A stretch of DNA of 64,000 nt, from contig NZ_KE384555.1 of NCBI RefSeq assembly GCF_000426705.1, positions 93,672-157,671 on the forward strand. Reading direction: 5' to 3'. Positions 25,759 through 34,960 of this stretch are shown in pieces. This DNA comes from Spirochaeta cellobiosiphila DSM 17781 (GTDB lineage: Bacteria > Spirochaetota > Spirochaetia > DSM-17781). Position 1 is the first letter of the stretch. Every line of letters begins with the position of its first letter. A program made the translations under genes and the position numbers. The notes beneath the pieces are model-generated. The model searched no databases. It worked only from the letters and a program-made list of their open reading frames with translations, and was not told the origin of the DNA.

Positions 25759-26928
25759 GTGAGAGTTGTACAAAACAGCAACAATATCATCAGAGTATTG
25801 AAAGAAATCAAAATCAAGCCAGGAATAAGCAGGATAGAAATATCCAAAGACATTGGCTTGGACAAGTCCACAGTCACCGTTGTCGCCAACCGCTTAATGG
25901 ATCTAGGCTTTATTGAAGAAACGACAGAATCCCTCACCCCTTACCAGGGAGGCCGTCGTCCCGTCGGCCTTAAACTAAAAACGGGTATCGGAATCATACT
26001 GGGCTTGGAAATTCAAACTGATTATTATTTCGCCATCCTTATCGATATGACAGGTAAGGTGTACAAAACAATGGAAGGACCTGTTAAGAATGTAGATACC
26101 TTTTTTTATACCTTTCTCAATATTTATAAGGATGTTTATAACGAGATCGAAGAATTAGGCCTACCCTTACTGGGTGTCGGCATTGGAACATCAGGTATGA
26201 TCAATCCCCACAAAGGGATTATCAGTGACTCTAATCCCCTGAATATCCATGAACCGGAAAACTTCTATGAAGAAATAAAAGCTTTTCTTCAAGTCCCTGT
26301 ATTCTTGGATAACGATGCCAATTGCGGATGTTGGGCGGTTCTCTCTGATAGCAAAGATAAGCGTCCTATTGATTCCCTTTTTGTGCTGGGAGAATTCAGA
26401 CAGGCCCGAGTCAGGGCAGATATGACTCGTGTAGTGGCAGTCGGTATGGGTATCGTTATTAACGAAAGGGTTCACTATGGCCAAGAGTTCTCAACAGGGG
26501 AATACAAGAGTCCTTCATGGCAGGCCCCTAATAAAACCCAGTTCTCCTTAAGCAACGAAGAATTAAACACACTTCAATCAGACAGGGACATTATTGTAAG
26601 AATCAAAGAGGAATTGGCCAGTGATATCGCTTTTCTAACAAATATGTTAAATCTCACTACCATCACAATTGGGGGAAGTATGTCCAAGTACATAGACATA
26701 TTAGAACCTCAACTTCAAATGGCTATCACCGATAACTGGTCCTATGAAAGACCTAAGAAGGTAAACATTCAGGCGGCTCCCATGAAGGAAATGACCATAG
26801 CCTATGGAGCAGCAGCTATGCTTTTAGAGCATCTCTTTCTTACTTTTGAGACCACTTCAGAGAATCCCTGGAGCCAGAAAGTGGGTATTGATTTGTTCAA
26901 CAGTTTTACAGAGACAATTAGCAAATGA
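25759..26928 (+). CDS. ROK-family transcriptional repressor (XylR/NagC-like)
   Basis: 389 residues. Residues 1-75 are a winged helix (SRIEISKDIGLDKSTVTVVANRLMDLGFIEE). Residues 85-360 are a ROK sugar-kinase-like domain with LGLEIQTDYYFAILIDMTG and GVGIGTSGMINPHKG, and DNDANCGCWAV at the sugar site. The usual ROK zinc motif (a CxCGxxGC cluster) is absent; that region reads SPSWQAPNKTQFSLSNEEL. GTG start at 25759 with AAGGA upstream. It follows the GH94-like gene by 64 nt and probably represses the sugar-uptake and GH94-like genes. TAATTGTCAA (25678-25687) before it resembles element 1 of the binding-protein genes. Confidence 0.87.
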   Translation: MRVVQNSNNIIRVLKEIKIKPGISRIEISKDIGLDKSTVTVVANRLMDLGFIEETTESLTPYQGGRRPVGLKLKTGIGIILGLEIQTDYYFAILIDMTGKVYKTMEGPVKNVDTFFYTFLNIYKDVYNEIEELGLPLLGVGIGTSGMINPHKGIISDSNPLNIHEPENFYEEIKAFLQVPVFLDNDANCGCWAVLSDSKDKRPIDSLFVLGEFRQARVRADMTRVVAVGMGIVINERVHYGQEFSTGEYKSPSWQAPNKTQFSLSNEELNTLQSDRDIIVRIKEELASDIAFLTNMLNLTTITIGGSMSKYIDILEPQLQMAITDNWSYERPKKVNIQAAPMKEMTIAYGAAAMLLEHLFLTFETTSENPWSQKVGIDLFNSFTETISK

Positions 26929-27091
26929 TGACCCCCACTACAGAGTATTTACCCCTACTTCATAAAGTATGCCAACACTTAGGAATTAATCGAAATTCAT
27001 TGAATTTTAATAAAGAAAAGTCGACATTTAACCTAGAAAGAGACTTGATTTATCTATGATCTGTGTTAAGTTTCTGTGCGAGAGGTGTTGA

Positions 27092-27424
27092 ATGAAAGCC
27101 GTGATTCCGGTCAAGGAACTAAAGACCGTTAGTCCCGTGGTTTGCATCAAAGATACAAAACATTTTTTCCTATTTGAGGAAAGCTCGAATGCCCTGCTAG
27201 GTATCGACCGTGATACCCTGTTAGAGGAGCATCGAACAGACAATCTATTTGAAGCGTTGGCAGAAGAAGGTGTAAACCTTGTCATCGCTCCCACCGTAAG
27301 TAAGATCATGCTATCTATGATACGAGAAAGAGGTATGGCCATATGTGCTCCTCTTGGCCGCAGCTGTGCGGAAGCCGTTAATAACATTAAAGATGGTATG
27401 GAGACACTACCAAAGGTTATTTAA
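27092..27424 (+). CDS. NifX/dinitrogenase-cofactor-like small protein
   Basis: 110 residues. The start MKAVIPVKELKTVSPVVCIKDTKHFFLFE and the later NLFEALAEEGVNLVIAPTVSKIMLSMIRERGMAICAPLG follow the layout of the NifX/NafY/NifB C-terminal-like domain (a small alpha/beta RNase-H-like fold). No nif genes are nearby, and many such stand-alone proteins have no known task. GAGGTG lies 5 nt before the ATG, and a strong terminator follows. It sits alone between the ROK and AraC regulators. The family call is moderate and function is unknown. Confidence 0.55.
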   Translation: MKAVIPVKELKTVSPVVCIKDTKHFFLFEESSNALLGIDRDTLLEEHRTDNLFEALAEEGVNLVIAPTVSKIMLSMIRERGMAICAPLGRSCAEAVNNIKDGMETLPKVI

Positions 27425-27456
27425 CCTGTATTACAATAAGCGATAAATGAAATAGG

Positions 27457-27486
27457 CTGCTGTAGAATTTACAGCAGTCATTTTTT
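27457..27486 (+). terminator. terminator of NifX-like gene
   Basis: CTGCTGTA-GAATT-TACAGCAG, perfect 8-bp stem, followed after TCA by six T. Confidence 0.88.
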
Positions 27487-27510
27487 ATATTTGCTTACAA
27501 GCATTTGACC

Positions 27511-27571
27511 TATTTGGTCTAAGGAAAGTGCTCATTTGGTCTAAGCATTTAATGCTTTTGCTTAGACCAAA
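27511..27571. repeat. TTTGGTCTAAG repeats with perfect 12-bp hairpin
   Basis: Two direct copies of TTTGGTCTAAG (27513-27523 and 27535-27545) and one inverted copy. The second copy and the inverted one form TTTGGTCTAAGC (27535-27546) / GCTTAGACCAAA (27560-27571), a perfect 12-bp stem over a 13-nt loop that holds the inner repeat GCATTTAATGC. No T-tract follows on either strand. It lies 3' of both the NifX-like and AraC genes (convergent). It could be a bidirectional 3' element or a protein-binding site. Confidence 0.65.
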
Positions 27572-27592
27572 GTGAAGAAATGCTTGAACCAT

Positions 27593-28399
27593 TTATCCAA
27601 TAACCTGGTAATACTTTTTACGATAGTGAGAAGGACTTAAACCTGTTAGCTGTTTAAAGACCTTGGAAAAGTGGAACTCTGAATAGAAATGCAACTTTTG
27701 ACTTATATAAAAGATAGGCATATCAGAAGAGACTAACATACTGATAGCCGCCTCGATCTTTAGCTTACGATAATACTTCATAGGGGTCATGGCCATTTTC
27801 TTTTTAAATAAACGTACCAGATAAGCCTCACTGAGTTTTAATTTAGCCGCTAGATCTACAAGGGTCATTTCATCCATAACAGCATTCTGTAGAATGCGGA
27901 GAGCCTTTTCGATATGGTGATTACTTTCACTACCATAATGGAAATGATTAAGACCATCGGATAATTGGAACAAAAAGCTTAAAAATTGGAACTCTCCGGA
28001 CTTTTTAAGTAAAGGATGAGTGGACAGGCCCTTTTCCTTGATTTCTTCAAAAAAGAAACGGTAATTCGTCCCTATCTTATGAATCCGATCCTCTCCCAGG
28101 GGACCTGTCAACAAAGCCAGAACCTCTTCCTGAGGTTCTACATTAAAAAGAAGGGCATAGTAGGAGACAGGATCATCAACATCATCCGCTATAATAGAAT
28201 GCTCTGTCCCCGGGCGTGTCAGGAAAAGAGATCCCGGACTAATGGTATACCTATGGGGTGCGTTAACAAAACTCCCCCGGCCTTGAATGAAGTAATGGAC
28301 TTCATATTCATACTGATCATGACTATGGCTGCGACTGTGCCAACTTATCTCATCCTGGTCTTTCATTTGATAGACAAAAACCACATCCTGAATTTGCAT
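27593..28399 (-). CDS. AraC-family regulator, probable xylose regulator
   Basis: 268 residues. Residues 1-150 form a cupin-type sensing domain (EYEVHYFIQGRGSFVNAPHRYTISPGSLFLTRPGTEH read in two parts). Residues about 165-268 are the double helix-turn-helix (MTLVDLAAKLKLSEAYLVRLFKKKMAMTPMKYYRKLKIEAA, then FSKVFKQLTGLSPSHYRKKYY). It is divergent from xylBA across 95 nt, so it probably activates that operon in response to xylose. The ATG at 28399 lacks a strong ribosome site. Confidence 0.85.
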   Translation of the reverse strand: MQIQDVVFVYQMKDQDEISWHSRSHSHDQYEYEVHYFIQGRGSFVNAPHRYTISPGSLFLTRPGTEHSIIADDVDDPVSYYALLFNVEPQEEVLALLTGPLGEDRIHKIGTNYRFFFEEIKEKGLSTHPLLKKSGEFQFLSFLFQLSDGLNHFHYGSESNHHIEKALRILQNAVMDEMTLVDLAAKLKLSEAYLVRLFKKKMAMTPMKYYRKLKIEAAISMLVSSDMPIFYISQKLHFYSEFHFSKVFKQLTGLSPSHYRKKYYQVIG

Positions 28400-28494
28400 A
28401 GGTCAATTATATACATGCTCTGTCAAATTTGTCCATTTAACTGTCCCGTTTTCGGGCTTACCATATCCATGAAATGTTGAAAGAAGAGGTCTGT

Positions 28495-29976
28495 ATGAAA
28501 ACAGTTGTCGGTATCGATAATGGAACCCAAAGCACAAAAGTCATTTTCTATGATTTTGAATCTAAGTCTATAGTGGCAGAAGGCAAGAGCTCCCATGAAC
28601 TCATTGTTGGAGAGGGCGGCCGAAGAGAACAAAAGGCTAGCTGGTGGATCGCAGCCCTGAAGGATGCCTTTAACCAGATACCAGAGGCCATCAAACAGAC
28701 AGCCACAGCCATTGGAGTCAGTGGCCAACAGCATGGGTTTGTACCTTTAAACAAAGAAGGGACTCCCCTCTACAATGTAAAACTATGGAATGATACAGAG
28801 ACAGAAGAAGAATGCCGTATCATTACCAAAGCATATGGTGGTGTTGAAAAACTCATTAAAGAACAGGGAATTACGATTCTTCCAGGATTTACAGCCCCTA
28901 AGGTTTTATGGCTCAAAAGACATAAACCGGAACTTTATAGTCAACTGGCCCATATTCTCCTTCCCCATGACTATTTGAATTACTATTTGACTGGTGAAAT
29001 ATATACAGAACAGGGTGATGCTTCAGGTACAGCCTATTTCAATATATATAAACGCCAATGGTCACAAGATATACTAAAAGCCATCGATCCAGATACGGAC
29101 TTGTTAAACAAACTTCCCCGTCTAATCAGCAATGAAGAGGTGGGCGGTCATCTTTCAGAGGAAACAGCCCTGGAACTGGGACTGCCCGCTGGGATACCCG
29201 TTTCTTCAGGTGGTGGAGACAATATGATGGGAGCTATTGGTACAGCCGCCGTATCAGAAGGTATTCTCACTGTTAGCTTAGGGACTTCCGGTACTATTTA
29301 TAGTTATCGTGAATCCCCCATGGTAGATACAAAAGAAAGATTATCCGCTTTTTGCTCCTCTACTAATGGATGGCTCCCCCTCCTGTGTACTATGAACTGT
29401 ACTGTTGCTACAGAACAGGTGAGGGATCTATTAAAAAAAGACGTAGCCCAGATTAGTGAACTGGCGGCGACCGTGCCTCCCGGATCAGATGGAGTTATCT
29501 TTCTGCCCTTCTTTAATGGAGAACGAACTCCTAACTTTCCCCATGGAAAAGGGACCCTCTTTGGATTAAACGGTCAAAACCTGACAGAAGCTCATCTATT
29601 AAGATCAGCTATGGAATCAGCCGCCTTTGGTCTAAAACTAGGTTTGGAAGCTTTCCAGGAATATGGTCTGAAACCAAAAGCAATTCACCTAATCGGTGGT
29701 GGAGCAAACTCTCCTGTATGGAGACAAATCTTTGCAGATATCTTTGAAGTTCCCATCGAACTACCTGTGTCATCAGAAGCCGCAGCTCTGGGAGCCGCTC
29801 TTCAAGCTCTCTGGGCTCTCACCCCTAGCAGCCCCCTTACCCAATTGGCTAAGGAACACATTCAAATGGATTCCACAAAAACAACACTTCCCAAGAGTGA
29901 ACATTTTGAGGCGTACAGAGCTACTTATAAACAATATTGCCAATATATAGAGGTTGTAAGACCTCTGTATCAATAA
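28495..29976 (+). CDS. xylB: xylulokinase
   Basis: 493 residues, usual for XylB. It phosphorylates D-xylulose with ATP. FGGY-kinase motifs are visible: GIDNGTQSTKVIFYD at the N-terminus, GVSGQQHGFVPL, LLPHDYLNYYLTGE, and the C-terminal HLIGGGANSPVWRQIFADIF. The ATG at 28495 has AGAGG 6 nt upstream and gives the family-typical MKTVVGIDNG start; an ATG at 28474 is in frame but has no ribosome site. xylA follows after 27 nt. The product enters the pentose phosphate pathway. Confidence 0.93.
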   Translation: MKTVVGIDNGTQSTKVIFYDFESKSIVAEGKSSHELIVGEGGRREQKASWWIAALKDAFNQIPEAIKQTATAIGVSGQQHGFVPLNKEGTPLYNVKLWNDTETEEECRIITKAYGGVEKLIKEQGITILPGFTAPKVLWLKRHKPELYSQLAHILLPHDYLNYYLTGEIYTEQGDASGTAYFNIYKRQWSQDILKAIDPDTDLLNKLPRLISNEEVGGHLSEETALELGLPAGIPVSSGGGDNMMGAIGTAAVSEGILTVSLGTSGTIYSYRESPMVDTKERLSAFCSSTNGWLPLLCTMNCTVATEQVRDLLKKDVAQISELAATVPPGSDGVIFLPFFNGERTPNFPHGKGTLFGLNGQNLTEAHLLRSAMESAAFGLKLGLEAFQEYGLKPKAIHLIGGGANSPVWRQIFADIFEVPIELPVSSEAAALGAALQALWALTPSSPLTQLAKEHIQMDSTKTTLPKSEHFEAYRATYKQYCQYIEVVRPLYQ

Positions 29977-30003
29977 ATACAAAACAAATAATAGGAGGAC
30001 ATC

Positions 30004-31341
30004 ATGTCTAATTACTATGTTGGAAATAAAGAGTTTTACCCTGGTATTGGTAAAATCCCTTTTGAAGGACCTAAATCAGATAATCCTTTAGCTTTCAAAT
30101 TTTATGATCCCGAAAAGGTCGTGGCCGGCAAAAAAATGAAGGATCACTTCAAATTCTCCCTGGCCTACTGGCATGCTTTTATGGGGGATGGTTCTGATCC
30201 TTTTGGTTCTGGTACTATTGCTCACCCTTGGGACACTAAAGATCCTATGGAAACTGCTCACAACAAAGCAGATGCTTGTTTTGAAGTAGCTACTAAACTA
30301 GGAATGGAATATTACTGTTTCCATGATAGAGATGCTTCTCCAGAAGGGGCCAGTGTTGGTGATTCTGAAAAGAATCTGGCTAAAGTTGTGGATTTGTTAA
30401 AAGAAAGACAAAAAGCCACTGGTATTAAATTACTATGGAACACGGCGAATGCATTTAACCATCCCCGTTACAGCAACGGAGCCTCTACAAACCCTGATTT
30501 TGATGTACTAGCTCATGCGGCAGCTCAAGTTAAAGCAGCTCTTGATGCGAATGTAGCTTTAGGGGGACAAAATTATGTATTCTGGGGCGGCCGTGAAGGT
30601 TATATGAGCCTGCTCAATACAGATATGAAAAGAGAATTAAGCCACATGGCTCAGTTCCTATCATTATCTAGAGATTATGGTCGTAAGATTGGTTTTAAAG
30701 GAAACTTCTTTATAGAGCCTAAGCCCAAAGAACCAACAACTCACCAATATGACTATGATGCAGCAACTGTTGTTGGATTCCTTAAGGCCAATGGCTTGGA
30801 TAAGGATTTCCTTCTTAACATTGAAGCAAACCATGCAACCTTAGCAGGACATTCTTTTGCTCATGATCTACAGGTTGCCGCTGATAATGGAATGTTAGGA
30901 TCTATCGATGCTAATAGAGGAGATCTATTCCTTGGCTGGGATACAGATCAATTCCCAACTAATGTTTATGATGCTATTGAAGCTATGCTTGTTGTATTAA
31001 GAGCTGGTGGTCTAAAGGGTGGAGGTTTTAACTTTGATGCAAAACTCCGACGTAATTCCACTGATGCTGACGATATTTTCCATGCACACATTGGGGGAAT
31101 GGATACGTTTGCCCTTGGTTTGACCTTGGCAGATAAGATCATAACAGATGGTCGATTAGAAAAATTCCGAAGCGATAGATATGCCTCTTTTGACAGTGGA
31201 AAAGGTAAAGACTTCGAAGCTGGTAAACTTAGCCTGGTAGATCTTCGTGATCATGCGGCTTCTGTTGGTGAAACAAAACTAACTAGTGGTAAACAGGAAT
31301 ACCTTGAAAATCTCATCAACCAAGTAATGTTTGGTTGCTAA
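30004..31341 (+). CDS. xylA: xylose isomerase
   Basis: 445 residues, class II length. It converts D-xylose to D-xylulose with divalent metal. Signatures: [12 protein letters not shown] with the catalytic His, [22 protein letters not shown] with metal-binding Glu, [17 protein letters not shown], and [21 protein letters not shown] strong GGAGGACATC precedes the ATG. Downstream a terminator closes the xylBA operon. Codon usage is richer in preferred codons than neighbours, consistent with strong expression. Confidence 0.96.
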   Translation: MSNYYVGNKEFYPGIGKIPFEGPKSDNPLAFKFYDPEKVVAGKKMKDHFKFSLAYWHAFMGDGSDPFGSGTIAHPWDTKDPMETAHNKADACFEVATKLGMEYYCFHDRDASPEGASVGDSEKNLAKVVDLLKERQKATGIKLLWNTANAFNHPRYSNGASTNPDFDVLAHAAAQVKAALDANVALGGQNYVFWGGREGYMSLLNTDMKRELSHMAQFLSLSRDYGRKIGFKGNFFIEPKPKEPTTHQYDYDAATVVGFLKANGLDKDFLLNIEANHATLAGHSFAHDLQVAADNGMLGSIDANRGDLFLGWDTDQFPTNVYDAIEAMLVVLRAGGLKGGGFNFDAKLRRNSTDADDIFHAHIGGMDTFALGLTLADKIITDGRLEKFRSDRYASFDSGKGKDFEAGKLSLVDLRDHAASVGETKLTSGKQEYLENLINQVMFGC

Positions 31342-31353
31342 AAACAATAATGA

Positions 31354-31387
31354 AGCCAAAGGGGTTATGCCCTTTTGGCTTTTTTTT
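31354..31387 (+). terminator. terminator of xylBA operon
   Basis: AGCCAAAGGGG, a short TTAT loop and GCCCTTTTGGCT make a long GC-containing stem followed by eight T. Confidence 0.92.
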
Positions 31388-31450
31388 ATTTGGAATACTC
31401 AGAACTACTGTTATCAATAATATTCTAAAAACTAATAGTAGTATCTATTC

Positions 31451-32122
31451 TTAATCTTTGAAAATCCAACCATTCTTATGAGCCATGATGGCAGCATTAG
31501 TACGATCCCGCAAACCAAGAGTCGTTAAGATATTGGATATATAATTCTTGACCGTTCCTTCGGATAAATGGACACAATCGGCGATTTCTTTATTAGTATC
31601 CCCACGGGCTAGGTATTTGAGAATTTCCTGCTCCTTTTCATTAAGGTTATTCCATAGGAGTTGACTTTGTTCATCTGCTTTGGCGTCGGATGAGGAATAT
31701 TGATCTAAACGTCCAATGATGCCCCCCATGATTTCCTTATCCATTTGATACATACCCTTCATGGCCATAAGGATAGCCTTTGCCAAATCTTCAATGGGAA
31801 TATCTTTCATGAGATATCCCAGAGCGCCAGCTTTGAGAGATTTGACAACATATTCTTCATCATCAAAAGTGGTTAGCATCAGAACTTTATATCCAGGCCC
31901 TTTTTCCCTGAGAAGATGTGTAGCTGTAATACCATCCATTACGGGCATGTTGATATCCATAAGGATGAGGTCAGGCTTAAACTGGTCCACTTTGTTAAGA
32001 CAATCTCTCCCATTTTCAGCAGTCCCTACAACCTGTATAGCGTCCTGCAGGGATAACAAAGAAGCTATGCCTTCACGGACAAGATGCTGATCATCAACAA
32101 CCATAACCTTAACTTCATTCAT
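31451..32122 (-). CDS. NarL/FixJ-family response regulator
   Basis: 223 residues. Receiver 1-120 with Asp10-Asp11 and phospho-acceptor Asp56 (LILMDINMP), and a conserved lysine in LMKDIPIEDL. LuxR-type helix-turn-helix at about 155-215 (NEKEQEILKYLARGDTNKEIADCVHLSEGTVKNYISNILTTLGLRDRT). It overlaps the histidine-kinase gene upstream by 8 nt. The pair is divergent from the RND efflux operon at 33637 and probably controls it, possibly at the inverted repeat 33471-33488. Confidence 0.92.
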   Translation of the reverse strand: MNEVKVMVVDDQHLVREGIASLLSLQDAIQVVGTAENGRDCLNKVDQFKPDLILMDINMPVMDGITATHLLREKGPGYKVLMLTTFDDEEYVVKSLKAGALGYLMKDIPIEDLAKAILMAMKGMYQMDKEIMGGIIGRLDQYSSSDAKADEQSQLLWNNLNEKEQEILKYLARGDTNKEIADCVHLSEGTVKNYISNILTTLGLRDRTNAAIMAHKNGWIFKD

Positions 32123-33416
32123 GCAGCTCTCCCAATAGGACTACAGGGTCTTTGGGAACACTACTTAGGATAGTAGTCCCCTTACCTATTTTCGATTTTA
32201 TTGACAAAGTTCCCCGGACTAATTCCATACGTCTATATAGACCTTTTAGGCCATAATGACCAGTACCATATTCCCAGGGAGAACTTTCCTTTATATCAAA
32301 CCCCTTACCGTTATCTGTTAATTCAATAGAACCCTGCTCTTCTCCAAAGGACACAATCATATCCACATGAGAACAATGGGCATGTTTTAGAATATTAGTC
32401 ATTCCTTCCTGAACAAAACGATATAGCCCCATGAGAACAGAATAGTTATACCCGCTCTCGTCCCCTTCATATGTGTAATTAACCTCTATGCCATTATCTT
32501 CCAGACGGTGTACAAACTGGGGCAAAGCTGTCTTGATGCTAATTGCCGATTCACCACCATTTAATCTCCTCAGGGAATCCCGTATGTCACTCATCGCATC
32601 ATCAGCAGAAGCCTTGGCAGCATTGATGGCATTAAGAGATTCATCATAATTAACAGAGGCAAAGGCTATAGCTTTGGTAAGCTGGATTTTGATGGCCGTT
32701 AAGGAATGGCCTAAGCTATCATGGATATCTCTAGCAATGCGGGTTCGTTCTTCAAGAGCTACCGTATGGGCTATACGACCTGCATATTCCCGCAATTGAT
32801 TCTCTGAATCCTGAAGTTCCTTTAAAAGACGGTCATTTTCTTCTACATTCTGTCGTTCCTTGTCCAAAAGAAAGGCTAAGACATAAAAAAAGACATAGGT
32901 CAAAGTTCTATAGGTAAGAAAGCCAATGTAATTCAAATCAAGATTAGTTAGGTCCCCGGCATAGATGTCATACCCCAGGGGGAGAGCCATAAATATTATC
33001 AACAGATATAGGCTAATCTTATGATTAAAAACAAAATAGGCATAAAAAGGGAGAAGACTCATTAACATGAATGACTGATATATCTGATATCCCCAAAACC
33101 TATCCACCTCATGACTATGGATTAGCATAGCTAGGGGGGGAGCTAAGACTAAGGCTAATCTAAAGATAAATAAGGATAGAAAAATCTTCTTATTAGTACA
33201 TTTATAATTCCATTTATAATATTCGAATATCTCCAGACCAAGAAAAATAAGGACACTAGCCGCATATAAAAAGAAGTAGGTCCATCGCCCATTCAGCAGG
33301 CTCAGTTTTCTGGGAGGTAGTAACAGACCTGGAGTTAAAAACAGAAAGTACAAAAAGACTGAAATAAGTCTGATCGCATTCTGCATATTATTTTTATGGA
33401 CTAGTGCTACCTTCAT
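32115..33416 (-). CDS. membrane sensor histidine kinase (HisKA_3/NarX type)
   Basis: 433 residues. About six membrane segments occupy residues 15-185; no periplasmic sensor domain is evident, so an intramembrane signal is likely. The dimerisation helix carries His232 (ARDIHDSLGHSLTAIKIQL), the HisKA_3 signature. The ATP-binding domain at about 320-425 shows FVQEGMTNILKHAH, LTDNGKGFD and GHYGLKGLYRRME. The ATG at 33416 is chosen over a TTG two codons earlier; neither has a clear ribosome site. Partner is the NarL-type regulator that overlaps its end. Confidence 0.9.
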   Translation of the reverse strand: MKVALVHKNNMQNAIRLISVFLYFLFLTPGLLLPPRKLSLLNGRWTYFFLYAASVLIFLGLEIFEYYKWNYKCTNKKIFLSLFIFRLALVLAPPLAMLIHSHEVDRFWGYQIYQSFMLMSLLPFYAYFVFNHKISLYLLIIFMALPLGYDIYAGDLTNLDLNYIGFLTYRTLTYVFFYVLAFLLDKERQNVEENDRLLKELQDSENQLREYAGRIAHTVALEERTRIARDIHDSLGHSLTAIKIQLTKAIAFASVNYDESLNAINAAKASADDAMSDIRDSLRRLNGGESAISIKTALPQFVHRLEDNGIEVNYTYEGDESGYNYSVLMGLYRFVQEGMTNILKHAHCSHVDMIVSFGEEQGSIELTDNGKGFDIKESSPWEYGTGHYGLKGLYRRMELVRGTLSIKSKIGKGTTILSSVPKDPVVLLGELHE

Positions 33417-33470
33417 ACACAAAATATAACAGTTGCCTCAATGCAAGTACAGGAATAGACTCATAATACA

Positions 33471-33488
33471 ATATGACCATAGTCATAT
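33471..33488. promoter_or_regulatory. inverted repeat between kinase and efflux genes
   Basis: ATATGAC-CATA-GTCATAT, perfect 7-bp arms. It lies 55 nt from the kinase start and about 97 nt upstream of the candidate efflux promoter. NarL-type regulators bind short inverted heptamers, so this is a candidate site. Confidence 0.5.
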
Positions 33489-33584
33489 CTTTATATTACT
33501 AAATGCATGAGAAGTTATTTCTAAGGACACTTACTAATTTTACATTCTCTTGTCACAATGGGTATTATAAAAAAAGTATCTTAA

Positions 33585-33613
33585 TTGAATTACTTTTGTT
33601 TAATCCATATAGG
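33585..33613 (+). promoter_or_regulatory. candidate promoter of efflux operon
   Basis: TTGAAT (33585-33590), 17-nt spacer, TATAGG (33608-33613). It lies 23 nt before the TolC-like start, which has AAAAGGAG as ribosome site. Confidence 0.5.
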
Positions 33614-33636
33614 AAAAGATATAAAAGGAGCTTTTA

Positions 33637-34956
33637 ATGAAAAAAATAGGCATCTTATTGCTGGTAACAGTTCCGGCCTTATTAAACTGGGCAGCCCCAA
33701 CTGTTCTTACCTTGGATAAGAGTGTTGAACAGGCTTTAGAGAGTAATTTGGATTACCAAATATCAGGTATAAGCTTACAAGAAGCAAAAAGACAAAAAAA
33801 TAGCTCATGGAATAACTTTTTACCTCAATTATCAGCAACATCCGAATTATCAGGGGAAAAGTCCTTAAGCGAAAATACAGATACAACCTGGAGGCTTTCG
33901 GCGGGATTATCACTCAGACTGCCCTTGAATGGAGGCTTAGCTTATACAATCAAAGATATAAAGCTGGCTTATGAAAATCAATCCATCAGTTATGAAACGG
34001 CACGACTGCAATTGATCAATGAAGTAGAACAGGCTTTCTACTCTCTTATTGCTAATCAAGCCGATATTGATATTGCCAAAAATAATATTGATTTAGCAGA
34101 AAAACGTTACCAAGTTACACTTAGGAACTTTAATAATGGTTTGGCCACAGAACTGGACACTTTACAAGCCCGAGTAACAGCGGCTCAATTAAAGCCAGCC
34201 TACTTACAAGCAGTATCTGACTATAATATTGCTTTAAGAGAGTTTCTTGATGTGATTGGCTTACCGACCGATACAGAGATCACTCTTGAAGGTTCATTAG
34301 ATACAGAAATCCACCAATTTGATAGTGATCAATTAATTGAAAAATACTTGATGAATCGAAGGGACATCCTGGCTCAGGAAAAGAAAATAGAAATCCTGGA
34401 AAACCAAAAGAAACAAAAGACCATGACCAGCAGGACTCCCGATCTATCCCTTTCCTCCCAGTGGGGAACAAGTGTTATGAAACCCTTTGAAAGTAGTTCC
34501 TGGGATACGGAGAAATTATCAGATACGCTTAGTCTGGGATTAAGTTTGTCCATTCCTCTGGATGACTTTATTCCCGGATCAGCTACAGATACCACTCTAA
34601 AAGGAATGGACGATGAGATAAAATCTGCCAAACTTACTTTAGTTAAGAATATTGAAGATGCCAGAACAGAGATTATAAACCTGGTCTCAAAGCTGGAAAC
34701 CTCTGCAGCCCAAATTGAATTAGCAAAACTCAATGTAGAATTAACAAAAACCACCTATGAAAAAAGTGAATACAGCTACAACCAGGGTGGTATGGGTCGT
34801 TTGGACCTGGAAGATACACAACAAAATTATTTTAATGCGAAACAAGAGTACCTAGAGAGCCAATACAATTATCTAAATGGTTTAATAAATCTCCGTTATG
34901 CACTCGGCTTAGAAAACTTAGCTGAATTATCTGGATCTATACAAAAGAAGGAGTAA
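33637..34956 (+). CDS. TolC-family outer membrane efflux protein
   Basis: 439 residues. Signal peptide MKKIGILLLVTVPALLNWAAP. Two OEP repeats with long helices are visible (LDKSVEQALESNLDYQISGISLQEAK; NEVEQAFYSLIANQADIDIAKNNIDLAEKRYQVT; then ELAKLNVELTKTTYEKSEYSYNQGG). It forms the outer-membrane exit duct for the RND pump encoded downstream. The adaptor gene starts 4 nt after its stop. Confidence 0.9.
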   Translation: MKKIGILLLVTVPALLNWAAPTVLTLDKSVEQALESNLDYQISGISLQEAKRQKNSSWNNFLPQLSATSELSGEKSLSENTDTTWRLSAGLSLRLPLNGGLAYTIKDIKLAYENQSISYETARLQLINEVEQAFYSLIANQADIDIAKNNIDLAEKRYQVTLRNFNNGLATELDTLQARVTAAQLKPAYLQAVSDYNIALREFLDVIGLPTDTEITLEGSLDTEIHQFDSDQLIEKYLMNRRDILAQEKKIEILENQKKQKTMTSRTPDLSLSSQWGTSVMKPFESSSWDTEKLSDTLSLGLSLSIPLDDFIPGSATDTTLKGMDDEIKSAKLTLVKNIEDARTEIINLVSKLETSAAQIELAKLNVELTKTTYEKSEYSYNQGGMGRLDLEDTQQNYFNAKQEYLESQYNYLNGLINLRYALGLENLAELSGSIQKKE

Positions 34957-34960
34957 AGGA

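Noticed and set aside
17299..26928. Missing ABC ATPase as a deletion
   Set aside because: CUT1 systems often share a distant ATPase, so absence here does not show loss.
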